The notes below the pieces were generated by a model. It saw only the letters and a program-made list of their open reading frames with translations, had not been told where the DNA came from and ran no database searches. Shown piece after piece: positions 42,885-53,662 of a stretch of DNA of 64,000 nucleotides (position 1 is the stretch's first letter; each line of letters starts with the position of its first letter). Position numbers and translations under genes: made by a program. The stretch covers positions 6,357 through 70,356 of the forward strand of contig NW_004457268.1 of NCBI RefSeq assembly GCF_000313135.1, given 5' to 3'. This DNA is from Acanthamoeba castellanii str. Neff. Its lineage: Eukaryota; Discosea; Longamoebia; Acanthamoebidae.

Positions 42885-44868
42885 TCAGGCTTGGGGCATG
42901 GGGAGGGTGTAGAGGGCGGCCTTGGTCTTGGTGTACATGGTGAGCCGTCGGAGCGAGTACTGGAAGAAGTCGTAGTCGATGTCGGACACCTTGGCCTGCG
43001 CGAGGCCCCAGATGCCCCAGTAGAGGTGCGACGCGAGCGTGAACTTGTTGGCCTCCACGTAGGCACGCTCAAGTTCCAGCTCTGTAGGCTGACGCTCGAG
43101 GAACGCCTCCAGATATCTGTTCAAGAGTGAAGAGCCTGGTCGGTCAACACTGCGGGCGCGTCGTGTCGTGTAGTGCGCGCGTCGTGCCGTCGCGTTGCAT
43201 GCCTTGCGCAATCGTGTTCTGTATTTTACGACATGTGTGTGTGTGTGTGTGTGGCGTACCGGGTGAGGAAGAACATTTGCTTCTCGCGCGATGGAAACTT
43301 GGTCCAGTCCAGGTCGAAGCCGGTGTGCTCGCAGAAGTGATTACCCAGGTCCCACCCCCTGTGGTTGTAGCACGCGTACTCGAAGCTGCACCAGTAACGC
43401 ACGCAGAAACACAACGTGTCAGCCAACCGCATACACATGAGAGCGACTGCTTGAGAGAGGCTCAGCACTCACTCGATGAAACCGACGGTGTTGGACTCCT
43501 TGTCGTAGATGCAGTTCATCGGCTGGACGTCGTTGTGACAAAATGTGACTGCACACAGTGAAGAAATAGACTTAAGACTTGAGACGGTTCGCCTTGTCGC
43601 TCTGTGGGGCTAGAGGAGCACAGGGCGTACCCGGTGTATTGAGCGAAGCCAGCATGGCCTCCAGCTCGTCCATCTCCTTGACCACATCAATACCCAGCGC
43701 AGCCCACTCCTCCTTCTGATGAATCGTTAACACGTTAGTACCACACCAGCAGGGGCACTGGGAGACATGAGGGAACATAATGGAGACTACCTGCTCTTCC
43801 CGCTGTACGTGCGAGAGGTCGTTCTTGGGAATGAGGTCGAGCCACTTCCGCACGAGCAGAGACCAGGCTGGCTCCCTGGCTACGTCGGGAATCTCCATCT
43901 TTGCGTGCCACTGCGCCAGCCTCTTCGCAATGAGCGCAGCGTACTGCAACCACACAAACACGCGCGCACGAGAGAGAACGCTGGTGTGAGCTCATACGCT
44001 GCAAGGCTCACCTAACTGTACACAGACAAGACACGGCTCACCTCGGGCTTGTGCACTTCCTCGATGGTCAGCTGCACACCGTCAACGTGCCCGTAGACAC
44101 AGCCGTTCTTGTACTTGCCTGCGGACCGGGAGACGAGCACGTTAACGGGACATCAAGAGGTAGAGAGCCGCAGGAGCGGCGACCTACCATAGAACTTGGG
44201 GCCGAGGCCGGCCTTGTACACCGCCTGGAAGACCAGCAGTTCGCCATCCCGATCCGCCAGCGACACGTCACTCCCGTCCTCTGCCACACACAACACAACA
44301 ACACAAAAAAAAGCTGGGTGAGTAAATCATCAAACATATCTGGGTAAAATAAATATATAAATATATAAATAATAAAATAAATAAATGCAAACCGCGCACC
44401 TTGGGTGGAGCTGCCGGTGACCCTGATGAGGATCTTCTGATGAGGGTCGACGAGCGATGTGCACCGGTAGAGCTTGTTGGAGAGGCCGCCGGTATACTTG
44501 CGGATGGCCAGCTGGTCATCTCCCAAGCCGGCCCAGTCTTCAGATCGGAAAGTGCGCGCGATGTCCTTCAGCTTGTGGTCGCGTTGCTGGATGAACGGCG
44601 TGGGGTGACCCGATTCCTTGGATGCGGCCTCCTCCCTTGTCTCTTCGTCTTCATCCACGACCATCTCGATGTCGTTTCGGATCAAGTACGATGCCGAGTT
44701 GGCAACATCTTCGGATTGCGCCACCTTCTCCAGCGAATGCGAGGGGCTCTCGAATGCGGGGATGTGGAGAGTGGCATCGTGCGTGGGATGGCTTTCGCCC
44801 ACCTCTGGCGTGTGGTGCCTCTTGTTGCTCTTCTTGAGCTGCTCATGCGCTGGAGGTGCTGCGTTCAT
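42885..44868 (-). CDS. Choline/ethanolamine kinase
   Basis: Eight exons on the minus strand (44868-44400, 44280-44188, 44118-44042, 43943-43791, 43715-43631, 43548-43473, 43385-43260, 43116-42885) give 436 residues. After a ~110-residue disordered N-terminus, the kinase core begins with TGGLSNKLYRCTS (nucleotide loop) and ILIRVTG. The Brenner motif is FCHNDVQPMNCIYD (catalytic Asp present), and the metal-binding choline-kinase motif is FIEDFEYACYNHRGWDLGNHFCEH. The C-terminal helices (YLEAFLERQPTELE...SHLYWGIWGLAQAK) match the family. It phosphorylates choline or ethanolamine with ATP, the first step of the Kennedy pathway, in the cytosol. Sequence cannot settle which substrate is preferred. 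Confidence 0.92.
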
Positions 44869-45051
44869 CTTGTCTTCGTGGTTCGTTTGGTCTTTTCTCT
44901 GTTTCCTCTCCTAGGTTTTTCTATTTCTACCAGATTTGCTCCGCCAAGCTCGGCGAGCTGCATCTTCGAAGCGCCTGTGTTTCTCCTCCAGCTGGGCTCG
45001 ATTCTTGAGCAAGAGACTCACAAACGAGGCAAACGCTTGGCTCACAACCAG

Positions 45052-47187
45052 ATGAGCACATCCAGGTACGCAGCTTCGTCAAAGATGATCACCTACCTCG
45101 CCCACCATTCTCCAATCGCTGTCTCATCGAGCCTAGAGGAAGAAAATCTATCGGTCGCAAAGGGCAATGAAACGCGAGATCCTCCATCTGCACAATCGTA
45201 AACATTTTTCGTTGCAGATTGTTCACTTGCCTTGATGATCACGCTCATGTGGACTGCACGTTGTGGCGTCCCTCTACAATGTAGGCCGCAGCGACGGCAG
45301 AAGCAGAAGGCGCAGCAGCGGCTGGGCGTATACGGCTCCTATCTGGCGCGCGGGCAGTACACGCGCGAGGAGGAGCACCAGGACGACGGCGACTACCGCG
45401 AGCGCCTCAGCGCCGCTGAGCTGCGCAAGCGCAAGGCCGAGCGCGAGGCCAAGGAGAAGGAGGAGCGCGAGCTGGAGGACAAGGCGAAGCAGGACAGCGC
45501 CGACCTACGTCCCAGCAAGAAGGTACACAAACGCTGATTGTCACCACCATCACCACCATGAGCTCAAGGAAACCGACACTAACCCTGATCACCTTCATGT
45601 CGCGCGTGTGTGATGATGACGATGATGATGCGATTGCTACAGCTCAAGAGTGGAATTGAGAATGGATCGAGTCAGGAGGTGGACATCGAGGGGTCGGATC
45701 GGGACGCGCGCTGGGCCAGCGATTTCCTCCTGCAGTCGTCGCAATCGCAGGAAGAAGACGTGCTGAGCCCGAAAACGCTTTCATACAGCCTCAGCCCGTC
45801 CAGTCCGCCGTTCGCCTTCAACATCGTCATCCCCGAGTTCGATGAGAGCCAGGCAGCCGAAGCTGCACCACCTCTGGCGCGCAAACTGGTACGCCACACG
45901 ACCGCGCAGCAAGTCATCGGCGCTCACCTCGCTGGCCTTATGTAGGAGGAGGCGGAGGTGAAGAAGAAAAAGCGGGGCCGCTCGGTCAGCTTTGACGAGA
46001 CCGTGACGATGCTCGACCGCAGAGGCCGCACCGCTCGGTTTCCGCTTGCGCCTGGTGATGGTACGGCGGCTTCAGCTTCTTTTTGCTCTCTCTCTCTCTC
46101 TCTCGCCAGTGCTTCGGTCGATGAAGTGTAACAATTGACGGCTGGTTTTCTCCGCGCCTGCGCGCTATGTGCTGGTGCATAACAGAGCGGAGTATGCAGA
46201 GTTTGGTCGCTGATGGCGCCGCGCCGCCGGCGCCACGGCGCAGGAACCTCCGCGAACGTGCCCCCGTCCCAGAAAAGCCTGCGCCTCTCGCACTGGGCTC
46301 ATCCGACGAAGAAGAAGACGACGACGAAGATGAAGAAGAGGATGAAGGAGACGAGTACAACGTCAGCGAAGAGGAAGAGGAAGGGGAAACCACCAACATC
46401 CAAGAGAAGAAGGAAGAACAGAAACGAGACAAGAAAAAGGAAAAGGTAAAGGAAAAGAAGGCTGGCGTGTCGGCGAACAGGAGGGCCAAGGCCAAGGCCA
46501 ATGGCAAGGCAAAGGAGCTGGCAAAGCCGGCGAAAGGCAAGAAGAAGAAGAAGAAGAAGACGGCGGCGCTCTTCCACCGTGCTTGCCTCAAGCATCTGGT
46601 GCCGGAGGATCACTGCGAGGTGCCCGAACGGCTCTCCGCCACCATACAGGTGCGCCTCCATCCATTCTTGCTCGTGGCCGATGATCAATGTAACCAACCA
46701 TCCGGCACGCACACGCATCACCGCACACGCGCACGTACCACCGCACACACCCCTACCACAGTGCATCGAAGAGTTGCACGATTCGGAGGAGACGCAAAGG
46801 CAAATCGAGCTCTTCGCTTCGCCATCCAAGGCAGATCTGCGATGGGTCAAGGTTCTGCCACCATGGCCATCATCGTAACACTGAACGTCTGAAATCTGAT
46901 GCGAAATGTTGTCTCATGTTGTGTGTCTCGTCGTGTGTTCTGTCACAGGCCGTACACGACGCGTCGTACGTGCGGAAGATGAGCGAAAAGGTGCCGACGC
47001 AAGGCGGTTCGCAGGTCACCGTGCATGCCACCCTGTCGACCTTGGAGATGGACAATTCGGACGCCAACGTACGCTCATCCGCTCCCCATAATCATAATGG
47101 TCGTTCACACACGACACGCAACTCGACACGACACGCATGACACGACACGCAACCGGCACGCACGCACGACACGCACGCACGCACGCA

Positions 47188-47226
<39 letters not shown>

Positions 47227-49473
47227 CAGTTTTACACCGATACATTCATGTCGCACGAGTCATGGGCTGCGGCGCTCTATGCCGCTGGGTCTGTCATCGA
47301 AGCTGTCGACCTGGTCATGGGCCAGACCCATCGCAATGCCGTCTGCGCCGTTCGACCACCAGGGCACCACTGCGGCCGTAGCGGGCGCACCGGGCAGGTC
47401 AAGTCGCAGGGCTTCTGCCTCCTCAACAACGTCGCCATCGGCGCCAAGTATGCCCTCCTCAAGCACGACCTCCACCGAATCGCCATCGTCGACTTTGACG
47501 TTCACGCCGGTACGCGCTTGGCCCTGCGGTCGCCTCGAGGCTGCCTCACTAGTGAGCTGATGACGGTGTGTCTTTGCCGACATTTTTGTGTGGAAACACA
47601 CAGGCAACGGCACGGAAGAGATCTTTACCGGCGATGACAACTTTCTCTTCGTTTCCATCCATGCCGTGGGCGACAGCTTCTACCCCGGTGCGCACTCGCA
47701 CTTTGTCTGACTGACCCGACCGACCACCGACTGCGCGGTTTGGTGCTTGCTGACTTTCTGTCGACAGAAACGGGCCACGAGAGCGGCGGGAACGTGTTCA
47801 ATCTGCCGCTGCCGCACTGCACGACCGCAGCCACCTATCGTCAGGAATTCGAGAAGGTCGTCCGCAAGCTGGACGCCTTTGCGCCCCAATTCCTCTTCCT
47901 TTCAAGCGGGTACTCGTCCATCTTCATTCACGCACGAACGTGCACCACCGCACACGCACACATTTAAATGAACTTAACGACGTGGCGCTTGTTCACCACG
48001 CGAGCAGTTTTGATGGCCACAAGAGCGATCCCATTCGCGGGGCGAGGAAGAAGGAAGGCTTCGCCCTGACCGGCCTAGACTATCATCACATCACGAGTAC
48101 GTCCCCCCCCCGCGCCAATGCATCATCGGCTGCGACTTATCTCTCTTCATTTTCTTTCTTTTTCGTTCTTTTCCCCCCAGCCCGACTCTTGGAGGTGGCA
48201 GAGCGCCACTGCGAGGGCAAGGTCGTGTCCGTGCTCGAGGGTGGGTATGATGTCGGCTCTCGGGTACGCTGCTGTTCTCTCCGCCTCCAGTTGCCACGCA
48301 TCGCCGCACATGCACCACACACACACACACACAAATGCGCGCGCGCACGCACAAATGCACGCTCACTGATTCCGTCCGGTTTCTGGGTCTCAGACGCGAG
48401 GACTGGCCGAGAGCTTTAAGGCCCACGTGATGGCGCTGATGGGCTGCAGCGAAGACGATGTCTCGGCAGCGGCTCCGACGACCAAGCGCACCGCGAAGCG
48501 CACCGCACAAAAGCGAACCGCCAACAAAAAGGCCGACTCGAGCCAGGACGAGTACCAGGAGCCAGCGCGACCGGTCACTCAGGGCTCACCGCCCAAGCCA
48601 ACACCGAGCCCCGCAGCGACCGCGGCGACGATTGCGACAGTCGCGACGCGCACGCTCTCGCCTCCCACCCCGCCGCGCTCGTCGTCATCGCCCGGAAGCG
48701 AGGAAAAGGCGAAGCAGAAGGCGATCAAGGTCAGCCCGGCTCGAGGCCGGCCGAAGCCGCCTGTGGTACCGGCGACGTGGTCGCCCAGGCTCGCGAAGCG
48801 GCAGTTCACGAGCGAAGCCAGCGGCAGGAGCTCCGGGGTCGTCAATGACAGCGACAGCAACAGCGAAAACGACAACCAGAGAAGGAAGCGGAAGAGGGGG
48901 TCCGCCGAGAGCGAAAACGAAAACGATGAAAGCGCGAAGGCGGCGCCGGAGAGAAGGAGTGAAGCGCGAGGGTCGCCGGTTTTGCGGCGGGCCAGGAGGA
49001 CAGCGCGGAGCGTCAACGGCAGCGGCAGCAGCCAGGAGGGCGACGTGCTGCCCAGGCCGCAGGGGAAACGGATAGCCCGGCGGACGCGGCAGGTGGCGAG
49101 CAGCAGCCAGTCGGATGCGGACGGCGACAACGCCACCGCCGCGTTCACCATCCAGGCTGACCGAATGGAGGGTGAGTCATCCGAGAGTCAATCAAGTCAG
49201 CCAAGCCAGACCGCCGCCGCCGCATCATCGTCGTCATCATCGTCATCGTCATCGTCGTCATCATCGTCGTCGACCAAGCGAGCGGCGTCGCTGCCATCGT
49301 CCCTGCCTCTCGTGCCCCAGCTCGACGGGCTCTGCGATTTTGAAGACGATCCGCTGTTCATGTCCTCCTTCTCCTCGGCGCCGTCGCTGCAGGGCAGCGA
49401 GAAGGTGTTCCTCCTCGACCTGTCTCAACAGCCCGATGCCGACGATGACGAGGAGACGCAACTCGGTCCCTGA
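45052..49473 (+). CDS. Histone deacetylase, class II-like, with long N- and C-terminal extensions
   Basis: Thirteen exons (45052-45065, 45285-45522, 45643-45888, 45946-46060, 46186-46649, 46762-46851, 46949-47068, 47230-47509, 47604-47687, 47768-47909, 48008-48096, 48181-48263, 48394-49473) give 1,014 residues. The first exon codes only MSTS plus two bases; it was chosen because it splices in phase to a coiled-coil exon. The deacetylase core (~340-660) shows VRPPGHHCGRSGRTG, GFCLLNNVAIGAKYAL, IVDFDVHAGNGTEEIF (zinc Asp/His), SGGNVFNLPL, LSSGFDGHKSDP (zinc Asp) and SVLEGGYD (catalytic Tyr). HHG is HAG here. Both extensions are basic/Ser-rich and probably nuclear. Expected to remove acetyl from lysines on histones. 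Confidence 0.9.
47157..47229. repeat. (ACGC)n tetramer tract at the end of an HDAC intron
   Basis: ACGC units with small interruptions (CACGACACGC, GCAGC) run up to the acceptor of exon 8, replacing a normal polypyrimidine tract. Confidence 0.85.
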
Positions 49474-49693
49474 CCGCAACACACGCATTTTTGACAACAC
49501 AACAAGTTTTCGACCTGGGCACACAATCTCCACATTTCGCTTCTTTTTCCTTTTTCTTTCTTTCTGTTTGTTTTCTAATTCGTCGGTTTTATCCAAATAA
49601 AAATAATAGTATTATTGCATAAAATGTAACACAAAATCCAGAGACCCACTCTCAGCGAGCTCCTTCCGCGAGGGAGTGCTTTGTGGTTACAGT
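49474..49693. other. Convergent intergenic region
   Basis: Pyrimidine-rich then A/T-rich stretch (AAATAAAAATAATAG) between the stops of the deacetylase and the first small paralogue; probably holds polyadenylation signals. Confidence 0.4.
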
Positions 49694-50278
49694 TCAGGAG
49701 AAGACGGCCGGGTTGACGGCGTAGAGCGAAGCCATGGCGTTGATCTGCGCGCCCGTGCGGTACTGCTTGACGCTGTCGTCCGCCGAGTCGTCCAGCCACC
49801 GCGGCGAGCACACGCCATCGCGGTCCTCTGTCGCTGCTGCGGGCCGCGGCGTCGACGGGTTGCTGCGCTCCCTGCGCACGGCGGTGAGGGCGAGCACCTG
49901 CTGGTCCTCGGCGGACAGCTGGTCCTTCCACTTGTCGAGCCCGCGCTGGCTCTTGCTTCGCTCCTTCCTCTTCAAGATGACGGGGGCGTTGGGTGAAGAA
50001 GATGATGTGGAAGAGGAGTCGGACGAGGCGAGCCCACGCCGCCCCTCTGTGATGGTTGGTTCGATGGCGTCCTTGTTCCACTTGCCCATGCCGCGCTGGC
50101 TCTTGCTTCGGCCCATCCGTGTTGAAGATGAAGATGATGAAGATGAAGATGATGAAGATGGTGAAGATGGCGAAGATGGCGAAGATGGTGAAGATGATGT
50201 TGGAGTAAGCATGGACGAAGGGGGCGTGGGCGTGTGCGAGTTTCGGCGCCGACCCAGGGCAAGACCAGGAATCTTCAT
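49694..50278 (-). CDS. Small intronless paralogue A of the SPRW/QRGLxKW family
   Basis: A frame of 194 residues, the longest of five related genes. It starts MKIPGLALGRRR and has a Ser/Pro simple run (~35-53). It holds two copies of the family centre (RSKSQRGMGKWN and RSKSQRGLDKWKDQL) and ends with the family block VCSPRWLDDSADDSVKQYRTGAQINAMASLYAVNPAVF. No signal peptide, membrane helix or known domain. The function is unknown. It lies head-to-head with paralogue B, 469 bp away. Confidence 0.75.
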   Translation of the reverse strand: MKIPGLALGRRRNSHTPTPPSSMLTPTSSSPSSPSSPSSPSSSSSSSSSSSSTRMGRSKSQRGMGKWNKDAIEPTITEGRRGLASSDSSSTSSSSPNAPVILKRKERSKSQRGLDKWKDQLSAEDQQVLALTAVRRERSNPSTPRPAAATEDRDGVCSPRWLDDSADDSVKQYRTGAQINAMASLYAVNPAVFS

Positions 50279-50747
50279 GGCTTTGTTGTGTGGTGGAGTC
50301 CGGGGGGGAGGCTATGATAGCTTAGGTCGAGTTTGCCTCTTCGAGTCGTGCGTTGTGTTTGTTGTGGTTGTGGTGGCTTGTCTGTCCGTCGTTTGTGTAC
50401 TCAGCGGCGCCGTTCGTGGTCTGGCGGACCAGCAACCTCGGCCGCCTCTCGTTGTGTCGCCCGCCGTGCGGTTGACGGACAGCAGCCAATCACCAGAACG
50501 GGTGTGTTATGTCTTCGTTTTATGTCTTCGTTTCTGTGTGTGCGACCGAGAACCGGTCAACGTCGGTTGCACCCGCGATCTTTGGTCTCCGGCCGACCTC
50601 CGACCGCTGCATCATCAAGGCGCCCCCCGTGGCGAACGTCGCCAGACGTTCCCTGCCAACAAAGACTCCGACCAAATTGAGGTTGTCAAGCAGGAAGCGA
50701 CAAAGCGGACAAGAAAGAAGAAGAAGAAGAGGACGGTAGAACAATCG
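50279..50747. other. Shared upstream region of paralogues A and B
   Basis: Divergent 469-bp region. A plus-strand frame stays open through it but has no start or similarity. No clear TATA box seen. Confidence 0.4.
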
Positions 50748-51116
50748 ATGTTGAAGATACCGGCGCTCCGGCGAAGTAAGGAACCAGCGGACGAGAAGGA
50801 GCAGCTGCTGGTCAGCCCGCGAGGGAGCACCACGCCTCGAGGCACCATCGCCAGCCCGCGCGGCCGCACCACCACGCCCCGAGGCGGCGGCGAGGGCCTC
50901 GCCAAGTGGGAGCTCAAGCTGGTCGCAGAGGGTGGCTCGCCGACTACCGATGACGCACCCGCCACCACCATCACGCCGCAGGCGAGCCCGCGAACCCTGG
51001 TCTCGCCGCGGTGGGTGGACGACAAGGCCGAGCCGAGGATCCAGAAGCACCGGACCGACGCCCAGCTGGGGGCCATGGCCGCGCTCTACGCCACCAATCC
51101 GGCCGCCTTCGATTAG
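50748..51116 (+). CDS. Small intronless paralogue B of the SPRW/QRGLxKW family
   Basis: 122 residues. It begins MLKIPALRRSKEPADEKE, matching the family start, then three SPRG/TPRG repeats, GEGLAKWELKLV (degenerate centre), and the conserved end LVSPRWVDDKAEPRIQKHRTDAQLGAMAALYATNPAAF. Basic, Pro-rich, and probably disordered apart from the C-terminal helix. The frame is open further upstream, but the ATG at 50748 aligns with the other family starts. Confidence 0.75.
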   Translation: MLKIPALRRSKEPADEKEQLLVSPRGSTTPRGTIASPRGRTTTPRGGGEGLAKWELKLVAEGGSPTTDDAPATTITPQASPRTLVSPRWVDDKAEPRIQKHRTDAQLGAMAALYATNPAAFD

Positions 51117-51529
51117 CTACCCAACTACTTCCGTCTGGCTGGCGGAGAATGTCAAGTCACGTTCATCCGCAATAAAAACCTGTTTTATAGTACCGATGAC
51201 GTACCGACAAACACCATCATGCCTGTCTTGTTGAATTGGGGGGGGGGGGATGACGAAGGAGACGTGGTTTTGTCAATGTTCGGTCAGAAGCCTATGACGT
51301 GAAATTACGTGGCTTGCTTGGTGACGTGCTTGCAGGCTCACCGTTCAAAGAAACAAAGCTCCGGCGGTGATGAGGGACATGAACTCCTTCTCCTGGTAGC
51401 TCCTATTATGGAGCTAAGCTCGATCGGCCATAAAGCTGAGGCCTCAGCTTCACACTTGCGTTCTTCTCAGCCAACCAGTGGCCTAGCCAGTTTGTCCCGT
51501 GACACAACACAAACTCGACCCAACACAAC
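51117..51529. other. Intergenic region between paralogues B and C
   Basis: No gene. It contains AATAAA at 51171-51176, a likely polyadenylation signal for paralogue B, a G run at 51239-51249, and CCATAAAGC at ~51429, a weak TATA candidate for paralogue C. Confidence 0.4.
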
Positions 51530-51808
51530 ATGCTCCTGCCGACTCTCCGCCGCAGCAAGCCGGAGCTCGAGACCAGCCCCAGCCAGCGGGGCCTCGGCAA
51601 GTGGGAGGACCTCGCACGCGCAGACTCCTCGTCTGCCTCGCACACGCGCTTGCCCGGTCACATTGCCCACCCAAAGCCCAGCGGCGCGGTGTGCTCCCCG
51701 CGGTGGATCGACGACAATGCCACCCCCGGCATACAGCGCTACCGCACCGGGGCTCAGCTCGCCGCCTTCGCCGCCGTCTGCGACGTTCATCCACTACTCC
51801 TTCTCTGA
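51530..51808 (+). CDS. Small intronless paralogue C, C-terminally diverged
   Basis: 92 residues: MLLPTLRRSKPELE, SPSQRGLGKWEDLA, VCSPRWIDDNATPGIQRYRTGAQLAAFAAV, then CDVHPLLLL in place of the usual LYxxxPAxF end. The shorter middle and altered tail suggest a diverging or decaying copy, although the frame is intact. Confidence 0.7.
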   Translation: MLLPTLRRSKPELETSPSQRGLGKWEDLARADSSSASHTRLPGHIAHPKPSGAVCSPRWIDDNATPGIQRYRTGAQLAAFAAVCDVHPLLLL

Positions 51809-52271
51809 GCGCTGCAATCGATTGCATCCTCTCTCTCTCTCTCTCTCAACGCCTACATCTCAGATCCCGTTCTCATATGAGACTATCGGGGGTGAATGCT
51901 GGCGAGCCACACTGCCATCTACTATTTATTGTAAACAGCCAACATGTTGCCTCTTCAACAAGGATAACCTTTTCTTTCCTCCCTCTCTATTTTGTCTGTA
52001 GCTCCGACGTGACTGTCAGCGGTGGGTTCGACACTTCTCCCAATGGAGCTGGTTCACCCTTGGCTCTTGTGCCTTCCTCTGACAATGCCCACAGCAGTGT
52101 AGTGGGGCCACCAGGGGTCGGTGTTGTTTGTAGAAAAAAATCATTTTACAAGTGATGGACTGTGTAAATGGCCTGTTGTGTTTACATTGCAAACAGTGTC
52201 GCGTCCCCTATGGGAGCGATTTGGAAGGCAGGCTGCCCTATGATGGCCGCCTTCATTGGGGGGGGTTGAGA
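51809..52271. other. Convergent intergenic region between paralogues C and D
   Basis: Contains a TC run (51831-51847) and unique sequence; a G run lies at the right edge (52259-52266). No coding signal. Confidence 0.4.
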
Positions 52272-52640
52272 CTAGGAGGCGAACACTGCCGGCTGGGCGA
52301 CGTAGAGCGCCGCCAGCGCCGCGACCTGCTCGCCGTCTCGGAACTTCTGGATGCTCTGGTCGGCCTCGTCCTTGACCTGCCGCCGGGGCGAAGTAGCGTT
52401 CGATCGGGGGCTGGTGGCGTTGTTGTTGTAGTTGGCCAGAACCGCTCGATCGTGGGCAGTGAGCATGTCGCTCCACTTGTCGATCCCGCTCGCGGTGGTG
52501 GTGGTCCTGGTAGTCTTTGTCTTGGTAGTGCCCGAGGGAGCGGTGGTGGTCAGCTCTGATGATGGAGTCGAGGCCAGCAGACGCTCGGTCTCCTGGGCCG
52601 GGGTGTCCTTGGAGCGGCGGAGGGAAGTGGGCAGCTTCAT
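52272..52640 (-). CDS. Small intronless paralogue D of the SPRW/QRGLxKW family
   Basis: 122 residues: MKLPTSLRRSKDTPA, a Thr-rich stretch, SGIDKWSDMLTAHDRAVL, SPRRQVKDEADQSIQKFRDGEQVAALAALYVAQPAVF. Its first 45 coding bases differ from those of paralogue E at a single position, so these two are the most recent duplicates. ATAAAAAG on the minus strand ~70 bp upstream is a weak TATA candidate. Confidence 0.75.
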   Translation of the reverse strand: MKLPTSLRRSKDTPAQETERLLASTPSSELTTTAPSGTTKTKTTRTTTTASGIDKWSDMLTAHDRAVLANYNNNATSPRSNATSPRRQVKDEADQSIQKFRDGEQVAALAALYVAQPAVFAS

Positions 52641-53199
52641 GCTTGTCTGGGTGGGTGAGATGTTGGTCGAGTGGTGGGTTGTGGTGAATGGATTGTCGCG
52701 GCAGTTAGCTTTTTATGTGGTGGACCGTGGACCGGGCAATCCTGCCTCGGCGAGCTGACTCCGACGAGCTTGCGGCTCGGCAGTTGAGCCCTCCGCGCAT
52801 GGCGAGGGGGAGTGCAGTGCAACCTCGGCCGCCAATTGTGTCGTTCGTTTTTTTCCATAATTGCTGAGATCAGTCGGAGTGACGTCACACTGAGCAGCTG
52901 ATTCGTCTGAATGATCTCGGATTACGCAAGGCAAACCCGTTTTCCTGCCCATTACTGTAAGTTTCGTGCAAAGAACGTGGCGGCGAAAACCCACTGTTCA
53001 AGCGGTGCCCCAGACGAGAAGAAGGAGAACGAGGACCCATCATGAAGCCGCTGAACGGAGATGAGGTTTCCGCCGGGGAGGTCTCTGGTTCGTGATGCCC
53101 ACCCAATCAACCAAGCCGTTCACCAGCATAAATAGCGGTCAGACCCTTCTGCCAAACGCTTCATTCATCTAACCAACTGCCATCATCATCACCAACACC
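52641..53199. other. Shared upstream region of paralogues D and E
   Basis: 560-bp head-to-head promoter region with no coding signal. TATA-like elements sit near both ends (52708-52716 minus; 53127-53135 plus). Confidence 0.45.
53127..53135 (+). promoter_or_regulatory. Candidate TATA box of paralogue E
   Basis: CATAAATAG lies 65-73 nt upstream of the ATG at 53200, followed by a short A/C-rich leader ending CCAACACC. Confidence 0.45.
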
Positions 53200-53529
53200 A
53201 TGAAGCTGCCCACTTCGCTCCGCCGCTCCAAGGACACCCCGGCCGCCACGACCGCCAACACCAACGCCGCCACCAAGAAGAGGGACCACCGGCGAGGAGA
53301 CGGCCAGCGCGGGCTGGACAAGTGGAAGTCGCTCCTGGACCAGATCCCGCCCACGACGCAGGCCAACAACGACAGATGCGACTACAACGGCCGCCGCGCT
53401 GGCCAGGCGCCCTCGCCCAGAGAGTTCGACGACGCCGCCACGCCCACGCTGCGCAGGCAGAGGATCCTCGCGCAGATCGAGGCTGTCGACTCGTTCTACC
53501 GCTACACCTCCGGCGCCATCTTCGCCTGA
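53200..53529 (+). CDS. Small intronless paralogue E of the SPRW/QRGLxKW family
   Basis: 109 residues: MKLPTSLRRSKDTPA, GQRGLDKWKSLLDQI, PSPREFDDAATPTLRRQRILAQIEAVDSFYRYTSGAIF. The C-terminal block keeps SPR-x-x-DD-A-x-P and the alternating helix pattern but has lost the Trp after SPR. Basic and intronless. The 5' coding end forms a near-perfect inverted repeat with paralogue D. Confidence 0.75.
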   Translation: MKLPTSLRRSKDTPAATTANTNAATKKRDHRRGDGQRGLDKWKSLLDQIPPTTQANNDRCDYNGRRAGQAPSPREFDDAATPTLRRQRILAQIEAVDSFYRYTSGAIFA

Positions 53530-53662
53530 AGTGTGCCCACACTAATGTCACCCATCCTTGTCATTATTCTCACTATTTATTAGACAATATAAAAGAACAA
53601 CTTCCACAGGGGAGTTATTTTATTTAAAAACACGCCAGTGTGGTGATGGTAACTCGATCGAG

